A stretch of DNA of 64,000 bases from Diprion similis (Eukaryota > Arthropoda > Insecta > Hymenoptera > Diprionidae), in assembly GCF_021155765.1 (NCBI RefSeq), contig NC_060115.1:3162001-3226000 (forward strand), given 5' to 3'. Within the stretch, counting starts at the first letter, position 1. The number at the start of each line of letters is the position of its first letter. Under the pieces are notes generated by a model. The model was not told the origin of the DNA, did no database searches, and saw nothing but the letters and a program-made list of their open reading frames with translations. The translations under genes and the position numbers were made by a program. This document shows positions 26,230 to 39,600 of the stretch, piece after piece.

Positions 26230-27586
26230 ATGGCCATGTATTGGAATCGAAACAATCACCAAGTAATCAGTTATATTTCTAATTCGAAGGGCCTGGCGCG
26301 TCCTTTATTACCTTATATCATGATCTGATCAATTTTACCTTTATTCAGCTGCCAATGCTGTTATTTGGATTTTAATTTTTATGGGAGGGGTTGAAACGTA
26401 TATCATATTATCAATGTTCACGTTGATATTGTTATTATTGTTATTATTATACATATGAAGCATTTAATTTTATTTGTGCAATATGGTCAGAGGAATAAAA
26501 CTTTTTGGCTGTGTCCAGGTGTAGTATCATTCTTTGTTGTCTATTTGTCGTACGACAATTATTCATTTCTTTTTTCAATTGATAAAAAATAACTAGTATT
26601 CAAAACAATATTCTTTATTAATATATATAAATATATTGTTTATACATTTGAAATGTCAGAACCGAAGTACTAAATGCGGTGATTTTCGTGGAACGAACTG
26701 CGAAAATTCCCAGTGGTTACAAATTGTCATGTTGTACGTGACTGAAAAGCAAACATGAATAAGTGTAGTGTAATATTGCGGTAAAAACATGCTTTCACTG
26801 ACGTATTATTTTCCTGGATATTATACATCAAGCCGTACTAATGGTTTGTTATTAAAATTCGTCGAAATGCTGTAGCAATACGTATACATCGTGTGATGTA
26901 TCCAAATTTTAAGTACCCTCTAGGCGGAATTGGACGCTAGTATTATAACTATGCGAGTCAAGCGCGATACTTTTTCTTCATATCCAAACCTTTTCGTGGC
27001 TGAAAATATTGAAAGAATCTAGTACCTCGTATTTAAAGCAGCATATTTCCCGAGTGACCAACAGCGTCAACGGCACATATAAACAAATATTTGAAACGAT
27101 TAGATTTGTCATTTTTGGACGACCACTTGATTCGATAGTATGTTTTTGTCTCGGTGGAACGGCGGTGGGATATAATAATTGTGGGATGGTGGGATCTGGT
27201 GGGATCACGTAGAGCGTTCATAAATCAGTGTTTATTTTTAGTGAGCGCACGTCCCGAAGAATTCAAGAGTATTTGTAAATATACGCTGTTCTTTGGCGTA
27301 TAAGATTTATTTATTATACAACAATCGGTTCGACAACAGAAGGATTCTTCTGTTCCACTATTGTGAAATGTCAATGTAATTTGTCCAAGTAATAATCGTA
27401 TTAACAATATAAGTAAGAGTCGTGTTGAAGAGAGCCGAATAACTCCTAAAGGAAGAAGATAAATTTGTGTGTAGCAACATAGCCACAGCTGAGCGATTGC
27501 CTTCTGTCTTCTTTCTCTTAGATATAATCGCGTCCCACGGTGCGCCTCGTTACGTTTATATATCTTTTTTATACAATCATCCCAAT
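26230..27586. other. Intergenic, ethanolamine kinase 3' UTR and AKT1S1 leader
   Basis: AT-rich, 1.36 kb. It holds the candidate polyadenylation signal at 26494, then the presumed promoter and 5' UTR of the next gene. A cluster of GTGGGAT words lies at 27164-27209. No supported coding sequence. Confidence 0.45.
27164..27209 (+). repeat. Clustered GTGGGAT words
   Basis: Four copies of GTGGGAT within 46 bases, unevenly spaced, upstream of the AKT1S1 start. It could be a small decayed tandem repeat or a cluster of binding sites; sequence alone cannot decide. Confidence 0.5.
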
Positions 27587-30500
27587 ATGCACGTCGCATG
27601 CAAATGCCTAAACGTGTCAATCAAGTCGAGGGGCAACGAACTGCAAAGGGTTAAAATTGAAGATTACGAACTGACCGCTACCGAACTCGCTGATCCCTTC
27701 TTCCGAGAGGTAAACGTTTTACACTACATTGTCAATGAAACTTGCTGCTTATGACCTTAACCACCTTAACCGAATTAATTCAACTTATTTCCACGATTCC
27801 TCTTCTCGCGCGTCACGTCGTCTACATCTAATTCATTCGCTCGGTAAATATTATCCTACTACAACTTGTCGTAAACTACCGTCAACCTGAACCTGAACAA
27901 AAATTTATTCCTAATTTCCAAAACACACTTTCCGGAACAAAGGGATGAATCTCGGTATAGCATACAGACCAGTAAAGACTTCTTATACTAAGTAAACTAG
28001 ATCGCATGAAATAAATTGTTCAATAATGGTACAAACGATCTTTTTCACTGTTTACCAATTTTCATTCATTGCCAGTTACCTCATTGAGAAAATTTCGCCA
28101 ATTTTACCATTTTTACCTTGGATTTTGAAAATGCCTGCAAGGAGCGAATCCGGCAAATAGAGGACAATTACAAAATATATCTGATACTATCTATCTTGAT
28201 ATGTTTGCACATATATTTAAACACCATATACGTGTATAAATCACCAATTTCTATTTACTAAAAACACAGTTGCACGAAACGCGTTACGCGACATAGGTTA
28301 ATTCCACAATTGGATATGATAGACGATTGGATGGATGATTAAGTAATTGGCTTATGCTTCGACAGAATGTTGCGACTGTTGGAGAATTGGAGGGTATTAC
28401 AAAGGAATTACCTGGTTTGGTAGAAGTTCGAAATATTGGAGCCTGGGCTATTCACCGATGTATCAATTGTTTAATGAATACTCACGCAGTCCACAGAGAA
28501 CGGGGTGCAGCACTAGTTTTGATAAATACGAATGTCCTTGTAAGTATCCTAGAGTTGAGTTCAAGGCTAGTTATTGTTCCCTAATATCAATTTCTTTAGT
28601 CACAGTGATTGAAAGTCAAGAAAAGCTGAGGTTTTCTTTTCAAATTAACATTTGCGATTATTTTGCAAATAGTATTTTCAATTCCATTACAATACCATGT
28701 TTTATCATCCTTGGTTTTACAAAATTGAGATAATGTTAGATTTATTCAACGTCAAGTCATCTTTCACTGGAATTTTCGACAACGTGGATTTCTTCAAAAC
28801 TCCAATCACCTAACAAGGGAATCAATTAGAATCAATTATTATTCCTGACGCTACGAAAATAGATGCATGTATATGTTTTATGATATGCTTCATTAAAATA
28901 CAGAATAAGCAAAGGTATTTACTAGCGTGTGAAAAAAAACTAGATAGTCTAAGCTCATATTAATGTGCTCATTTTGTTATCTGTCGATATATAATACTTA
29001 ATGAGATAGGAATACTGATACGCACTGATTAGACTCTAAGAAAAATATTGATCTGCTTAACATAAGCTTAAAAAAAATAAATTATGCAATCTAACCAATT
29101 AATTTTTCGGTTTTACTGTTGGACTTGAGATAAAAATGGTCAAAGCACTATCTCGTACTTTTTTCATGCCGAAACATGACTGTCTGTCCGACTATAGATT
29201 TGGATCAGTACTTTACAATATAGTAAACACCTTTCATTGTATTTTTAGCATACTTCACTTTTTTTAAGTGTATAATATTTTATTATCGTACCTACAGATT
29301 TGATGGAGTGAAAAAAAGTTATAGAAACCATGTGAAAACTAATAATCTTCTTTCTAAATCTTAAACTTCAAATACAGGGTAGCTTTACTCTTCGTATCCG
29401 ATTTTATCAACAATTTTTCTTCAACGTTCCTAAATATCAATATTTTACGAAAAAACAAAGAGTCAATTGAAAAATGTATGAAACTGTTTGTAATTAATTT
29501 TTTTTTGTTACAGAAAAGTGCTGATGAAATAGCTAGACTAACAGCGAGCCCTAGCTTCAGTTCTATATTTAGGATAATGATTGACAATAATAACATAGAC
29601 ACCGTAGATTTTCTGCAACCACCTAATAAGTTTTCAGGTAATATTTCTTAGCACTGAGTATTGCTACTTGTTATTACGTCTTGTTACGTTACATATTTTA
29701 ACAGTTTGTGCGTGTGTGAGAAAGAAATGCAGCGTGTCATTTTATCCAATTGGTAGAAAAACAGTGATAAAATTACTCCTCTTGCAGAGATATTTCAGTA
29801 TGGTTGTCAACATGCTAGATTGTTGAAACTATTTTGATGGAATCGCGCTATCCTTATGCTTGTATCAAACCATTGGAAGATTAAGAGCATATTAGTAGTA
29901 TTCGATACATTTAAAAAATTGACACTCTTTCTCGTTCCTCTGTCGTCCAGTGTCGCAGCTTCCAAGTAATCTACAATCAGCTCTTGGCGGTTTGCAACAA
30001 CAGCTCGAAACAGCTGTACAGAGGGAAGTTGCTGCAACTGAAGAGAGAGTTCGAGCTTTTTCTGCCGAACAGTATCAACTTTTAGAGCAGTACAGAGAAC
30101 GTGCCCATACGGAGCATAGGTTGCTTGTTGGGTAAGCTAAATTTCAGTTGACCGTAATTTTTTTACAATTTGCAGTTCTAGTTTCTTTCTTTGTTAGCTC
30201 CATCACCAGCAAAATAAAAGTATTTGATTATTTTTACTTAACTCATAATCAGCAAGCAGATCATATTAGTTACATAATGTTTTTACAGCCTAATTTGCAA
30301 CCAAAAAGAAACAGAGAAACCTGCGACTATGGAAATATCTCGTGCCACTTCTGACACTATCCAACCAAATATAGCTCAACCAATGTCTAATGCATTGAAT
30401 ACTAGACCTCACACAGTGGCAAGTGATACAAAAATCATCGGTGGACCTAACATCAGACACCAGGCAGCTACAAAACACCCTGCCAACCTTCACCTAGTGA

Positions 30501-31458
30501 GTATTGCATGAATGAATTTTACTTTTAACATTTACTCAATTACCAGTAACTTACCGAGTTTTGCACTTTTGATGGATTGTCGAAATCGGTTGGGGTGTCG
30601 AGATAAATAGTTTATTGCAGTGGGGGAAAAATGAAGTTTCAAATAATGTAAATAGGTAGTTGACAAGAGTCCATCGTGCGAATTTAAATGGTTGCTTTCA
30701 ATTGAACTAGTCGACTAATTCCCCTATGGTTTGTCAAAGTATTTATCTTTTTTTTTTGTAATACAGAGGAGTGGAATTGACAAGAAAGCATCGTTGAGAC
30801 TGTATTCCAAGGAACCCAGTAGTTACGACGCTGAGGCACTGTTTACATTAGAAGGCATGGATGACTCATTACCCTCAGAACAAGCTCAACAATCTGAAGA
30901 AGAGTCTGACACTGATGGTAATTTAAATTGACACAAAAAAGAATGTAGTCCATTTTTGAAATTTTTACTTGTGTACAATTATATGGTCTTGTCTTATGAC
31001 AGTAGTGTTCGTAAGAGAGTAATCACAATTATTTCAAATAAATTTCAAATAACATCCTATATTTTTAGATTCCGGCCATGACGAAGGTATTCATATTCCG
31101 CGAGGACAGAGAGGCGGCCATCCAACCCTTGCTAAATCCTTGCCAGTCAGTGTTCCTGTATTTCCCTCCTTCACCCGCCAAATTCAGCATGATCAAGGAG
31201 ATGATCAGGTATGTAACGCAACGATTTACTATTTTTGCAGTAGTCTCACTGATAATCAATTTCTATCCTGATTGCAGGAATACTTCACACAATAAATTAA
31301 GAAAAGTAACGACAATATATGTGTATTTTCAACAGCTATCGAGGGATCCACACGATCCGCATAATATTCGTGCATCAATGAAGGCTCTGGCAAAGAGTGT
31401 TCATGGAGATACAGTCTTTGGTGATTTGCCACGTCCACGATTTTCTACTCAGATCTAA
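27587..31458 (+). CDS. AKT1S1: PRAS40 / Lobe homologue (proline-rich AKT1 substrate 1)
   Basis: Exons 27587-27709, 28366-28539, 29514-29637, 29951-30131, 30289-30496, 30767-30917, 31069-31208, 31336-31458; 407 residues. PRAS40 is the raptor-binding substrate and inhibitor of mTORC1 and an Akt target; Lobe is the Drosophila form. The C-terminal half identifies it. AKSLPVSVPVF (KSLP at 343-346) matches the raptor-contact segment. The C-terminus DTVFGDLPRPRF matches human PRAS40 and keeps an RxRxxT Akt site (RPRFST, Thr405) two residues from the end. A TOS-like FTLEG lies earlier. The N-terminal 200 residues have CxC (5-7) and CxxC (73-76), then a predicted helical stretch rich in Glu and Gln. 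The start MHVACKC is chosen over an in-frame upstream ATG at 27467, which would add a leader-like stretch; this choice is uncertain. Introns 27710-28365 and 28540-29513 contain nothing else supported. Confidence 0.87.
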
Positions 31459-31698
31459 CCTGGTACTTGTACAAAGATGTACTGTATTCTAATCACAATT
31501 ATTGTTTAACCATAAAATTGTTGAAGAATTTCAGCCACAACTGAAAATGAGTCGAGAAATTAAAGATAAAAAGGTCGAGTGAATAGTTTTGAGATATTTT
31601 CGCATGTTTTGTAGTGAATGACAAATTTCGTTTTATTCAAGAATTTTGTTTTCTACAGATTAGGTGTATAAATGAAGAAAAACAAAGTAGAGATTATT

Positions 31699-31718
31699 GT
31701 GCGTGTGTGTGTGTGTGG
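31699..31718 (+). repeat. GT dinucleotide microsatellite
   Basis: About twenty bases of alternating G and T, interrupted once by C near the left end. Confidence 0.8.
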
Positions 31719-33052
31719 ATATATATTCACTTAACAAAAATAGTAAAAGAAATACTCAAAATTAAATTATAAAGCAGAAAAATGTATACACCTGTGTATA
31801 TACTATGTATGTACGCATGTATAAAAATTGAAGTTGTATACTTACGTTTGGAGAATAGGTAACAGGCCATTGGAACTGATTAAACTTTTAAGAATGGCAT
31901 ATCGAAAAGTGATTAGGACTGTCGATTAAGTTTCCTAAACACGATCAAGTCGCTTTCACTTAGAATTCCATACATCTTGCATAAATATACTTATAATCAT
32001 AGGTAGGTATGAGTTGAGTACCATACATGACTTGTAGATTAATAAGGCAATCTTGAACTGTTAATTTTCCTTGTAAAGCCTTACGAGTTCGAATTGAAGG
32101 TTTTTTTTTTGCCATTCTTGTCCCTGCTTACCAATTTGCAAAGTCGATGCAGAGTCTAATCAGCGTGTGCATATGCATTGCATGACAAAGCTTGCTTATT
32201 CAGATAATGCCACGTGTGATTTTCATATTTTTCTTATTGTTCTATTGTTATCATCATATTTCTATTGTAATTAATTGTAAACAAGGTCATACCTTTTCAC
32301 GCGATATTTGATAAATGATCATACTCTAAGAGTATACCTGCGGTGTTAATATGGCCTTGCAGAGAATTCTAATATTACATTGACTAATTTCTTACACGTA
32401 AATTGTTGTTAGTAACCAAGTGGATACATTATCAATACTATCATAAATGCGATCTGTAGTCTTGCACGGACGTGCAGCAGTTTAAATGTAAAACTATCTA
32501 TATCAGTTCAGGATTCTATTCTGTACATGTTTCAATTACATTTTTTGGAATGATACCAACATGCATACACGCGTACATACAGAAATAAGTACAGATATAC
32601 TCACCCTTCCACTTATGGATTTAATTTTTTATCTATTACAATGACTGTGACTGGGGGCTGGCTCATCCTGTAATTTTATCCTCTGTGACAAAAGTGACAA
32701 ACTGCTAGAGTGAGTTTGGATTTTTCAATCCGAGAATAAAGTTTCGAAATACATTGTTCTGGAATATAATATGACTGACACTTGGTTATGAGAATACCAA
32801 GGATAAAAAGAGAGCTTGAATGGTGTGCTGCAGTAATCATTATAAAATTGAATACCGATCGCAATTTTGTGTATAGACCCCAGAGAATGTCATTCATTTT
32901 GTAAACTACTCAATCATGAATGTTATCATTTCTCTTTTTCTACTCGACTCTAAGTTATTGTTTTTCAGTGATGTTCTCGATATTACTAAATACATTTTGT
33001 TTTCGGACACTTTCAAATTTCTTTGTATTACAAGTACTCGATCTAGTTTTTC

Positions 33053-33072
33053 AATATATATATATATATATC
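33053..33072 (+). repeat. TA dinucleotide microsatellite
   Basis: Uninterrupted alternating T and A for about twenty bases in the AKT1S1/eIF3m spacer. Confidence 0.8.
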
Positions 33073-33771
33073 TTTTTAAAATTAAAAATCAATGTTTGTG
33101 ATTGAAAATGTAATATTGTGTTCTAAAATGATCCTGAAAGACAGCTCCCAAGAAATTGGTGAGAAACTCGTGTCTACAGTCAACTTTTTACCATTATGCC
33201 GACGAATAGTATTACAGATGATATCAAAAATGCCTTGATGAATATTGCTTGCTCTACTAATAGGAGGCAGCTAATAATTAATGTATGCGTAATGAGTAAT
33301 CTTATGTCAAGTGCCGTATGAAAGGTCTATCATATTAAAAAGGAAATACGAATATTACATTACCCCAGTTTTAGTCTTACGTCAATGCTTTTGTTCAAAG
33401 GTAACTAGTTGTATGCATATTTGCGCCACATCTCGCACTTGAAAACAGTTGCATCAGTTAATGATCACAGAATAACTGTTGGGTACATGTTAGTCGTTAA
33501 TGGAATGTATTTTGATAGAAATTGGGTTTTTATTCCGATAATTTTGTTTCGTAATATTAAAAAATGGAGCTACTGCATTCATTAGATCTGTGTAACATGG
33601 TTTGGAGTAACTGAAAGTTATCTATATTATGACAAAGTGGAATACAGTAAAAGCACAGCGATACTTAAGTTATACAAATATTTTATGTTTGAAGAATTGA
33701 ACATAAAAAATACTTCCATATGTCATCGCAAGCTGGATTCAAATGAAATGTTGTATTTGCTACTATTCGGA

Positions 33772-35899
33772 TCATTTTGTTTTTGCCGCAAGTTCGATTT
33801 GAGCTGCCGCAACTGTTTTCATGCCTTCCTGAACTGCGGAAAGGTTGGTTTTCCACGCAGCCAACAGGTCCCTTAGCTGGGTCCATTGAGCACGGCCAAA
33901 AGTTCGGTGCATTGTGCTTGATACAAGCACTTTGTGGCCAGCTTGATCCATTCGAGCTCGAACCAGTTTCGTTTTCAAAACTATAAAAACCAAAGCTTGA
34001 GTAATGATCTCACGTAGCAAAGATATAACACTAGTAGTTCACAGTAATTTGAATGATTGATCTTAGTGCTTCATTATAGCTTATGTTGAACAACTCGATA
34101 ACTCAACAGCAATTTAGATGCTCCTGAGTCAGTACTGGTTCATTTGATATTCCCCATTTCGTAAATACCTGTGCATAACAAATCACGGGTGCAATACGAT
34201 TTGGGATAAGGTATGGAAAATCTGAATTTTCATTAAACTCTTACCATCGATTATAAAGCTTTCTACTTCATTCTCCTCGATCTGCAATTCAGCTTGGATA
34301 GTGTCGAATGACATTTCAGGATTTGTTTCAGCAAGCTGCATAAATGTCAGTAATCGCATCTTTTTAATGTTTTGCTCATGGTTCAATCCTGCAGTCACAT
34401 AAATTTAAAAAAAATTCGAATTGTTAGTTATTTTCTTAAAGATCTCTGAAAATATTGGAAACTTGGAAAATCTATTCGGATTTGTACATCTAACACACCT
34501 AGAATATGCTCGACGAATTCCTTATGATTTTTGTAAAACTGAAGATATGCAGGTAGTTTTTCTTGGACAAAAACTAGAAGTAAATCGTGAATGAGCTCTC
34601 CTTCTAAAAATCTCACAGGTTTTAGAGCCAGCAGTGGATCCAGCAGGAAAGTATTTGGGTCGGCAAGCGCAGCCAAAATACAACGCTGGGCATCTTCTCT
34701 GGGAGCAGACGCACTTTCAGCGGTATATGTACCCAGTAGGGCAACCATCACTGCAGCTGCTTGTTCACTGGAAGTTATCGTTCAGAATGAATTGCAGTAA
34801 GAAACCAGTGATGTAAAATGAACGAATTACAGTTTCAAGTATAATTGAAGGACTTTTAATTAGTTTTAGCTTTTGTGTTGTTTTACCTTTGTTTGCAACT
34901 GAGTAACACTTCATGCAAGAGGCGATACAATTTCTGCATTTGTTCGTTGGATGGTGGGCACGGAGCAAATTGCGCCTTCAGTTGATCCACTCCACCATAC
35001 ACAGCTTTGACTTGATCTACATTACGTGCAATTTGTACCAGGTGGTAGTAAACATGATATCTCATAGGTGATTTTTCATCCAAGGATTGAAACAGGAGCC
35101 AGAGTCTGTAATAAAGCATGCAATTTTGGTCAGTTGTCGAATGTTTCAATCACAAAACTCCTTGTTATTTATCGATGTAATTAATTAATTTCTTCAGAGT
35201 CTAATTGAAATGCTAACTTTTTCACAGGTTTAGAATTCGAGTTTTACAGTTTTTCATGTACAGGGCTAATTTTATATCCAAGGAAACAGTTTCAAAAATA
35301 CTTACGCCTTGAGACAAACAACTCCAAGTTTTTGACCTGGAGCTTTTGTCAACTTTTCGCAGAATGCCAAAATCAAATTTTCAGCACGTTCGATAGGAAT
35401 CTGTAAATGGATAATGAAAGAAAATATGTTGAAACAAGTTATCGAAATGCAAGTTGCGATATAGTATTCGCACATACAACTTACCAGAACCATAATGGAA
35501 ACTATATCGTTTAGAATTGTTTCAATTTCCGTTTCATTTCCCTCCTTGAAACAGGCGTCGCAGACGCCAATGATTTTATGCAAATCATCTTCGATTCCTC
35601 TTGGAGATTTCTCCTCGCTTATTTCAGCGCCCAAACTCTTGAAATATACCCGTAATTCTTGTGCCTGTTGCAGTAAAGGATTAATTAAGACTGAATAATG
35701 CAAGTCCATACAATCGTAAACCTAACCTAAACCTAACCGCCCATCAGCGAATCACAGAGTTTCGGACTGAAGGTACTTTAACATGTAACGTTGCCGAAAT
35801 TAAGGCTTAATTCCGTGAAATAGAGCTCGGGATGTAATCGTTAAATCTTCTTACTTGGTCCTCTAAGGGCAAGTCCATAAATACCGCTGGAACCTGCAT
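33772..35899 (-). CDS. eIF3m: Eukaryotic translation initiation factor 3 subunit M
   Basis: Exons on the minus strand: 35855-35899, 35485-35664, 35306-35400, 34887-35105, 34499-34767, 34245-34388, 33772-33980; 386 residues, as in other animals (about 375-387). eIF3m is a PCI-domain subunit of the eIF3 complex, which recruits mRNA and Met-tRNA to the 40S subunit in the cytosol. The order of recognisable blocks is [11 protein letters not shown] and LGAEISEE (N-terminus), [32 protein letters not shown], then the PCI region [19 protein letters not shown] and [20 protein letters not shown]. The C-terminus has [19 protein letters not shown]. All splice phases close and match the human protein block for block. 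The gene is divergent from the cysteinyl-tRNA synthetase gene, with 725 bp between start codons. Confidence 0.95.
35718..35738 (-). repeat. Short interstitial telomere-like motif
   Basis: The plus strand reads AACCT-type units, so the minus strand carries TTAGGT words like the arthropod telomere repeat TTAGG, about four units with one extra base. It lies in the first intron of eIF3m. It is too short to be a former telomere end. Confidence 0.55.
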
Positions 35900-36624
35900 T
35901 TTGAGATGTTACGAACCACGTTTCCGCGCAGCGAACACTTCCAAAAGGTCTCTCTCACTTTTCCCTACTTCGCTGCTTACTCGTTGGCGGTTCGGCCAGG
36001 CTGAGAAACGTGAGAAAAACAAATTGTCGTCACGTAATCCAACGATTGCAGTTCAGTGATCAATGACAAATCAACGACGTCGCACACCTGTGGTCCTAAA
36101 TTTGCGAACAAATCCAAAAAAAAGCTATCATTACCGACTCTAGATCACCTTTGCGCCAATATCACTCCATCATAAACCTGCGTGTAGATGTTGCGGGTCG
36201 CATTTGACAGCTGTCAGTTTCACGTGTTCAGTGTCGGAGTGGTCATTCTGATGAACGGAAATAAAACTCGGGTCTAAATTCACTCGGTTGGTCGTTAAGA
36301 GGGAGAGGAAGGAAATGCTGTACACGCTGTGCAAACCACAGTCACTTGAGATTTTTCACCTGCGTTATAAATGACGTTTTAAGGCCTGAGTCAGAGGTTA
36401 TACCTGGGCGTCGTTCTTTTTTCACCCTTCTAATTAATGAATTAGTTAGATTCAATTCTTCATCTTTTGTTTCGACTTTTCGGTAAGTTGAGATTTTTTT
36501 TACATACAATACATTTTACAGCTGAACCAGGTTTGTTTTATATAGACACATGGATTGTTCAGTTGAGTAAAAAAATTTTACCACATGTCTTCTATAAGTA
36601 ATACTTTCCACACAGGTTCTCAAT
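35900..36624. promoter_or_regulatory. Bidirectional promoter region, eIF3m / CysRS
   Basis: 725 bp separate the two divergent start codons. The CysRS start is preceded by a CACAG acceptor ending at 36615, so its leader probably contains an intron with an upstream non-coding exon. No core promoter motif is clear enough to place a start site. Confidence 0.5.
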
Positions 36625-39600
36625 ATGTCTAATAACAAGCGTTCGCAACCGTCATGGAGTCCACCAGATGTCAAATCTCATGTGACGCTGAAACTGTTCA
36701 ATAGTCTAACTCGACAAAAAGAGGAATTCATACCTCAAAATGGAAATAGAGTTTGCTGGTACAGTTGTGGTCCAACGGTGTACGACGCCTCACATATGGG
36801 CCATGCCAGGTATACTTATTGTTCACTTAGAATGCGTCTACCATATGCTAGCACAATAATAAAATGAGCCCTTTGAAGCTTTGTTTATTAAATTTTGTTA
36901 ATTTCCATTGATTTGAAAAAAAAATTTCTGCTGACATTAAAGAAGTTGATCGTACATGTTTTGAGACAAGAAAATACCAAACTACACATCGTTATTTATC
37001 ATCGTGCAATACAACTAAAAATATTTTATCTTTGTTTTGTTCCCTCACATTCCATATGCTTACGGAATATCTGTGTCGGAGATTGTGTTATCAAATATTA
37101 ATCACTTTTAACAGGTTCAAGTTCATCTAAAAAAATGTTGAATTTCATATGTCCAGGTCTTATATATCCTTTGATATATTGCGGCGTGTACTCTCTGACT
37201 ACTTCGGCTACGATGTCTTGTACGTGATGAATATCACTGATATAGATGACAAAATTATAAAAAGAGCAAGACAAAATCACTTGTATGAAGAGTACATCAA
37301 AGAAAACCACAATCTTGACAAAGTACTGGATGACGCGAAGAAGGTGATGACGGCATTTGAGGGTACAGTCAGATCTACTTCTGATCCCGACAAAACCCGT
37401 ATGATGGAAACAATGCTGAACAAAATTACCAGGGCAGTGGAAGATCTTGAAAAGGCTGTTAAAGAAAATGATCAAGTCAAGTTGAAAGAGTCCCAGAATG
37501 TAAGGGAGGATATTATTCCTGAGACTTTTATTCACTGTAATTAAAGTGGAGCTGACTACTCAGGGGTTTAACCATTTGAAATATCGGAATTGATTTTGCA
37601 GGCCTTACTGAACCAAGCAAGGGATCCTCTTGCCGAATGGCTTGATAGAGAAAAGGGATCTACAGTCACTGAAAATTCCATCTTCAACAAGCTGCCACAG
37701 TATTGGGAGACAGAGTATCATAAAGATATGGATGCCCTTAATGTGAGACTTGATACATATTGGCATGGATGTAAAGGAGCAATTCTGAATATAATACTAG
37801 CGTTTTTACCAAATTGCGTATTTTTCAGGTGTTGCGGCCGAATGTGCTGACAAGAGTTAGTGAATACATTCCTGAAATTATAGATTATATTAAAAAAATC
37901 ATTGCTAATAATCTTGCATACGAAAGTAATGGTTCTGTTTACTTCGACGTGGGTGGCTTTGATAAACGGGAAAATCATCATTATGCCAAACTTGTTCCTG
38001 AGGCTTACGGAGACGCCAACAGTTTGCAAGAGGGAGAAGGTGATCATAATTATTATAGTTACCTTTCACTTTTGTGTATCTGGATTGAACGTGCGAATAA
38101 TGATTCTTGACTGTATGCCAATATTCTAGAGAAATTTCAGAAGTAGTGATAGATTTTGCATTTAATTCATAGTTGCATAACCAGCACTGGTGAAGAAGTT
38201 TATATATAGTTTTTGTGGCTCTTGACTTTCACTTGATAAACCGTATCTATTGTCTGTCCATGTCCATAATTTGATTGAATCCAAGCACCTAGATAAACAG
38301 TTATAAAACCCCAAACATGTAGTATGATGCAACATTGACGAATGTTTCTTGATAATTTCATTAATTGTGACTTAAAGCTCTTAAGCCCTATTTCGGCCTC
38401 TCAAAGTAATAAGAATGCTTGTAAAATAGGATTTAAAATGATCATCTAGTCTAGTTTTGGAGGTATTTTTAATGCATATAACGTGAATGTGTCGAGTATG
38501 AATAAATCATGCATGGTGATGTATGTGATTCGGGGAGTGGCGGTGGCAGGAGAGCCCACCTTACTTTCTTCCTCTGCACACCCCTTGGGGCTGGTGGGAC
38601 CAGGTCCAACGCTTCTTCTTGTCTTCATCTTTACGTTTTGAGTATTTCAAGAGTTGGCAATCTGGCGACCGCCACCTACATTCAACATTCACACATTCAT
38701 TGTTGGCCTTTTAGAAGTAGATTCCAGTGCCCCAAACATTGAGATGAAGAAAGGAGGAAGTGATGGACCTAGTATTTACCATTGCTACTAAATTTCAAAC
38801 AACTGACTGAATAATATCATCATTGATTTACAAAGCTTTATATCTCTCCTTGTAGGTGACTTGTGCATTTCTGAAGATCGTCTCTCTGAAAAACGATCGC
38901 CAACAGATTTTGCACTTTGGAAATGCTCGAAGGCAGGCGAACCTTGGTGGAACAGCCCCTGGGGTAAGGGTCGTCCTGGATGGCATATAGAATGCTCAGT
39001 TATGGCTTCTGCGATCTGTGGGGAAAGTCTAGATATTCATACGGGTGGGGTGGATTTAAAATTTCCACATCACGATAATGAGTTAGCGCAAGCTGAAGCT
39101 TATTTTGATAATTCACATTGGGTGAGATATTTTTTGCACTCGGGGCATTTGACAATAGCAGGATGTAAGATGTCAAAATCCTTGAAAAACTTTGTGACTA
39201 TTCAAGATGCCTTGAAAAAAAATACAGCAAGGCAGCTCCGACTAGCATTTCTCCTGCATTCTTGGAAGGATACGTTGGATTATAGTGATAATACAATGGA
39301 AATGGCTATCCAGTATGAGAAGTTTTTGAATGTAAGTCTATCCTTAAATGCATAAATTTGGATTTTAAAATTTTATTCCTCTTTAGAGCCGTATCACATT
39401 TCACATATACTCTTTATTTTTTTAGGAATTCTTTCTCAATGTTAAAAGTAGGATTAGGCAAATGAGCAATAATACGACTTTGAATACTTTTAGTAAGTGG
39501 AACAAGGCTGAACTAGAACTTTATAAAAAATTTTGCACTACAAAAGATTCTGTACATGCCGCTCTTTGTGGTAAGTTGTTATATTTATTAATGTTCAACA

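Larger units (their letters stand above)
31459..33771. other. Convergent 3' region, AKT1S1 / eIF3m
   Basis: A 2.3 kb AT-rich stretch with a (GT)n run at 31699-31718 and a (TA)n run at 33053-33072. These are likely untranslated tails of the two convergent genes plus spacer. I see no coding sequence, RNA gene or transposon here. Confidence 0.5.
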
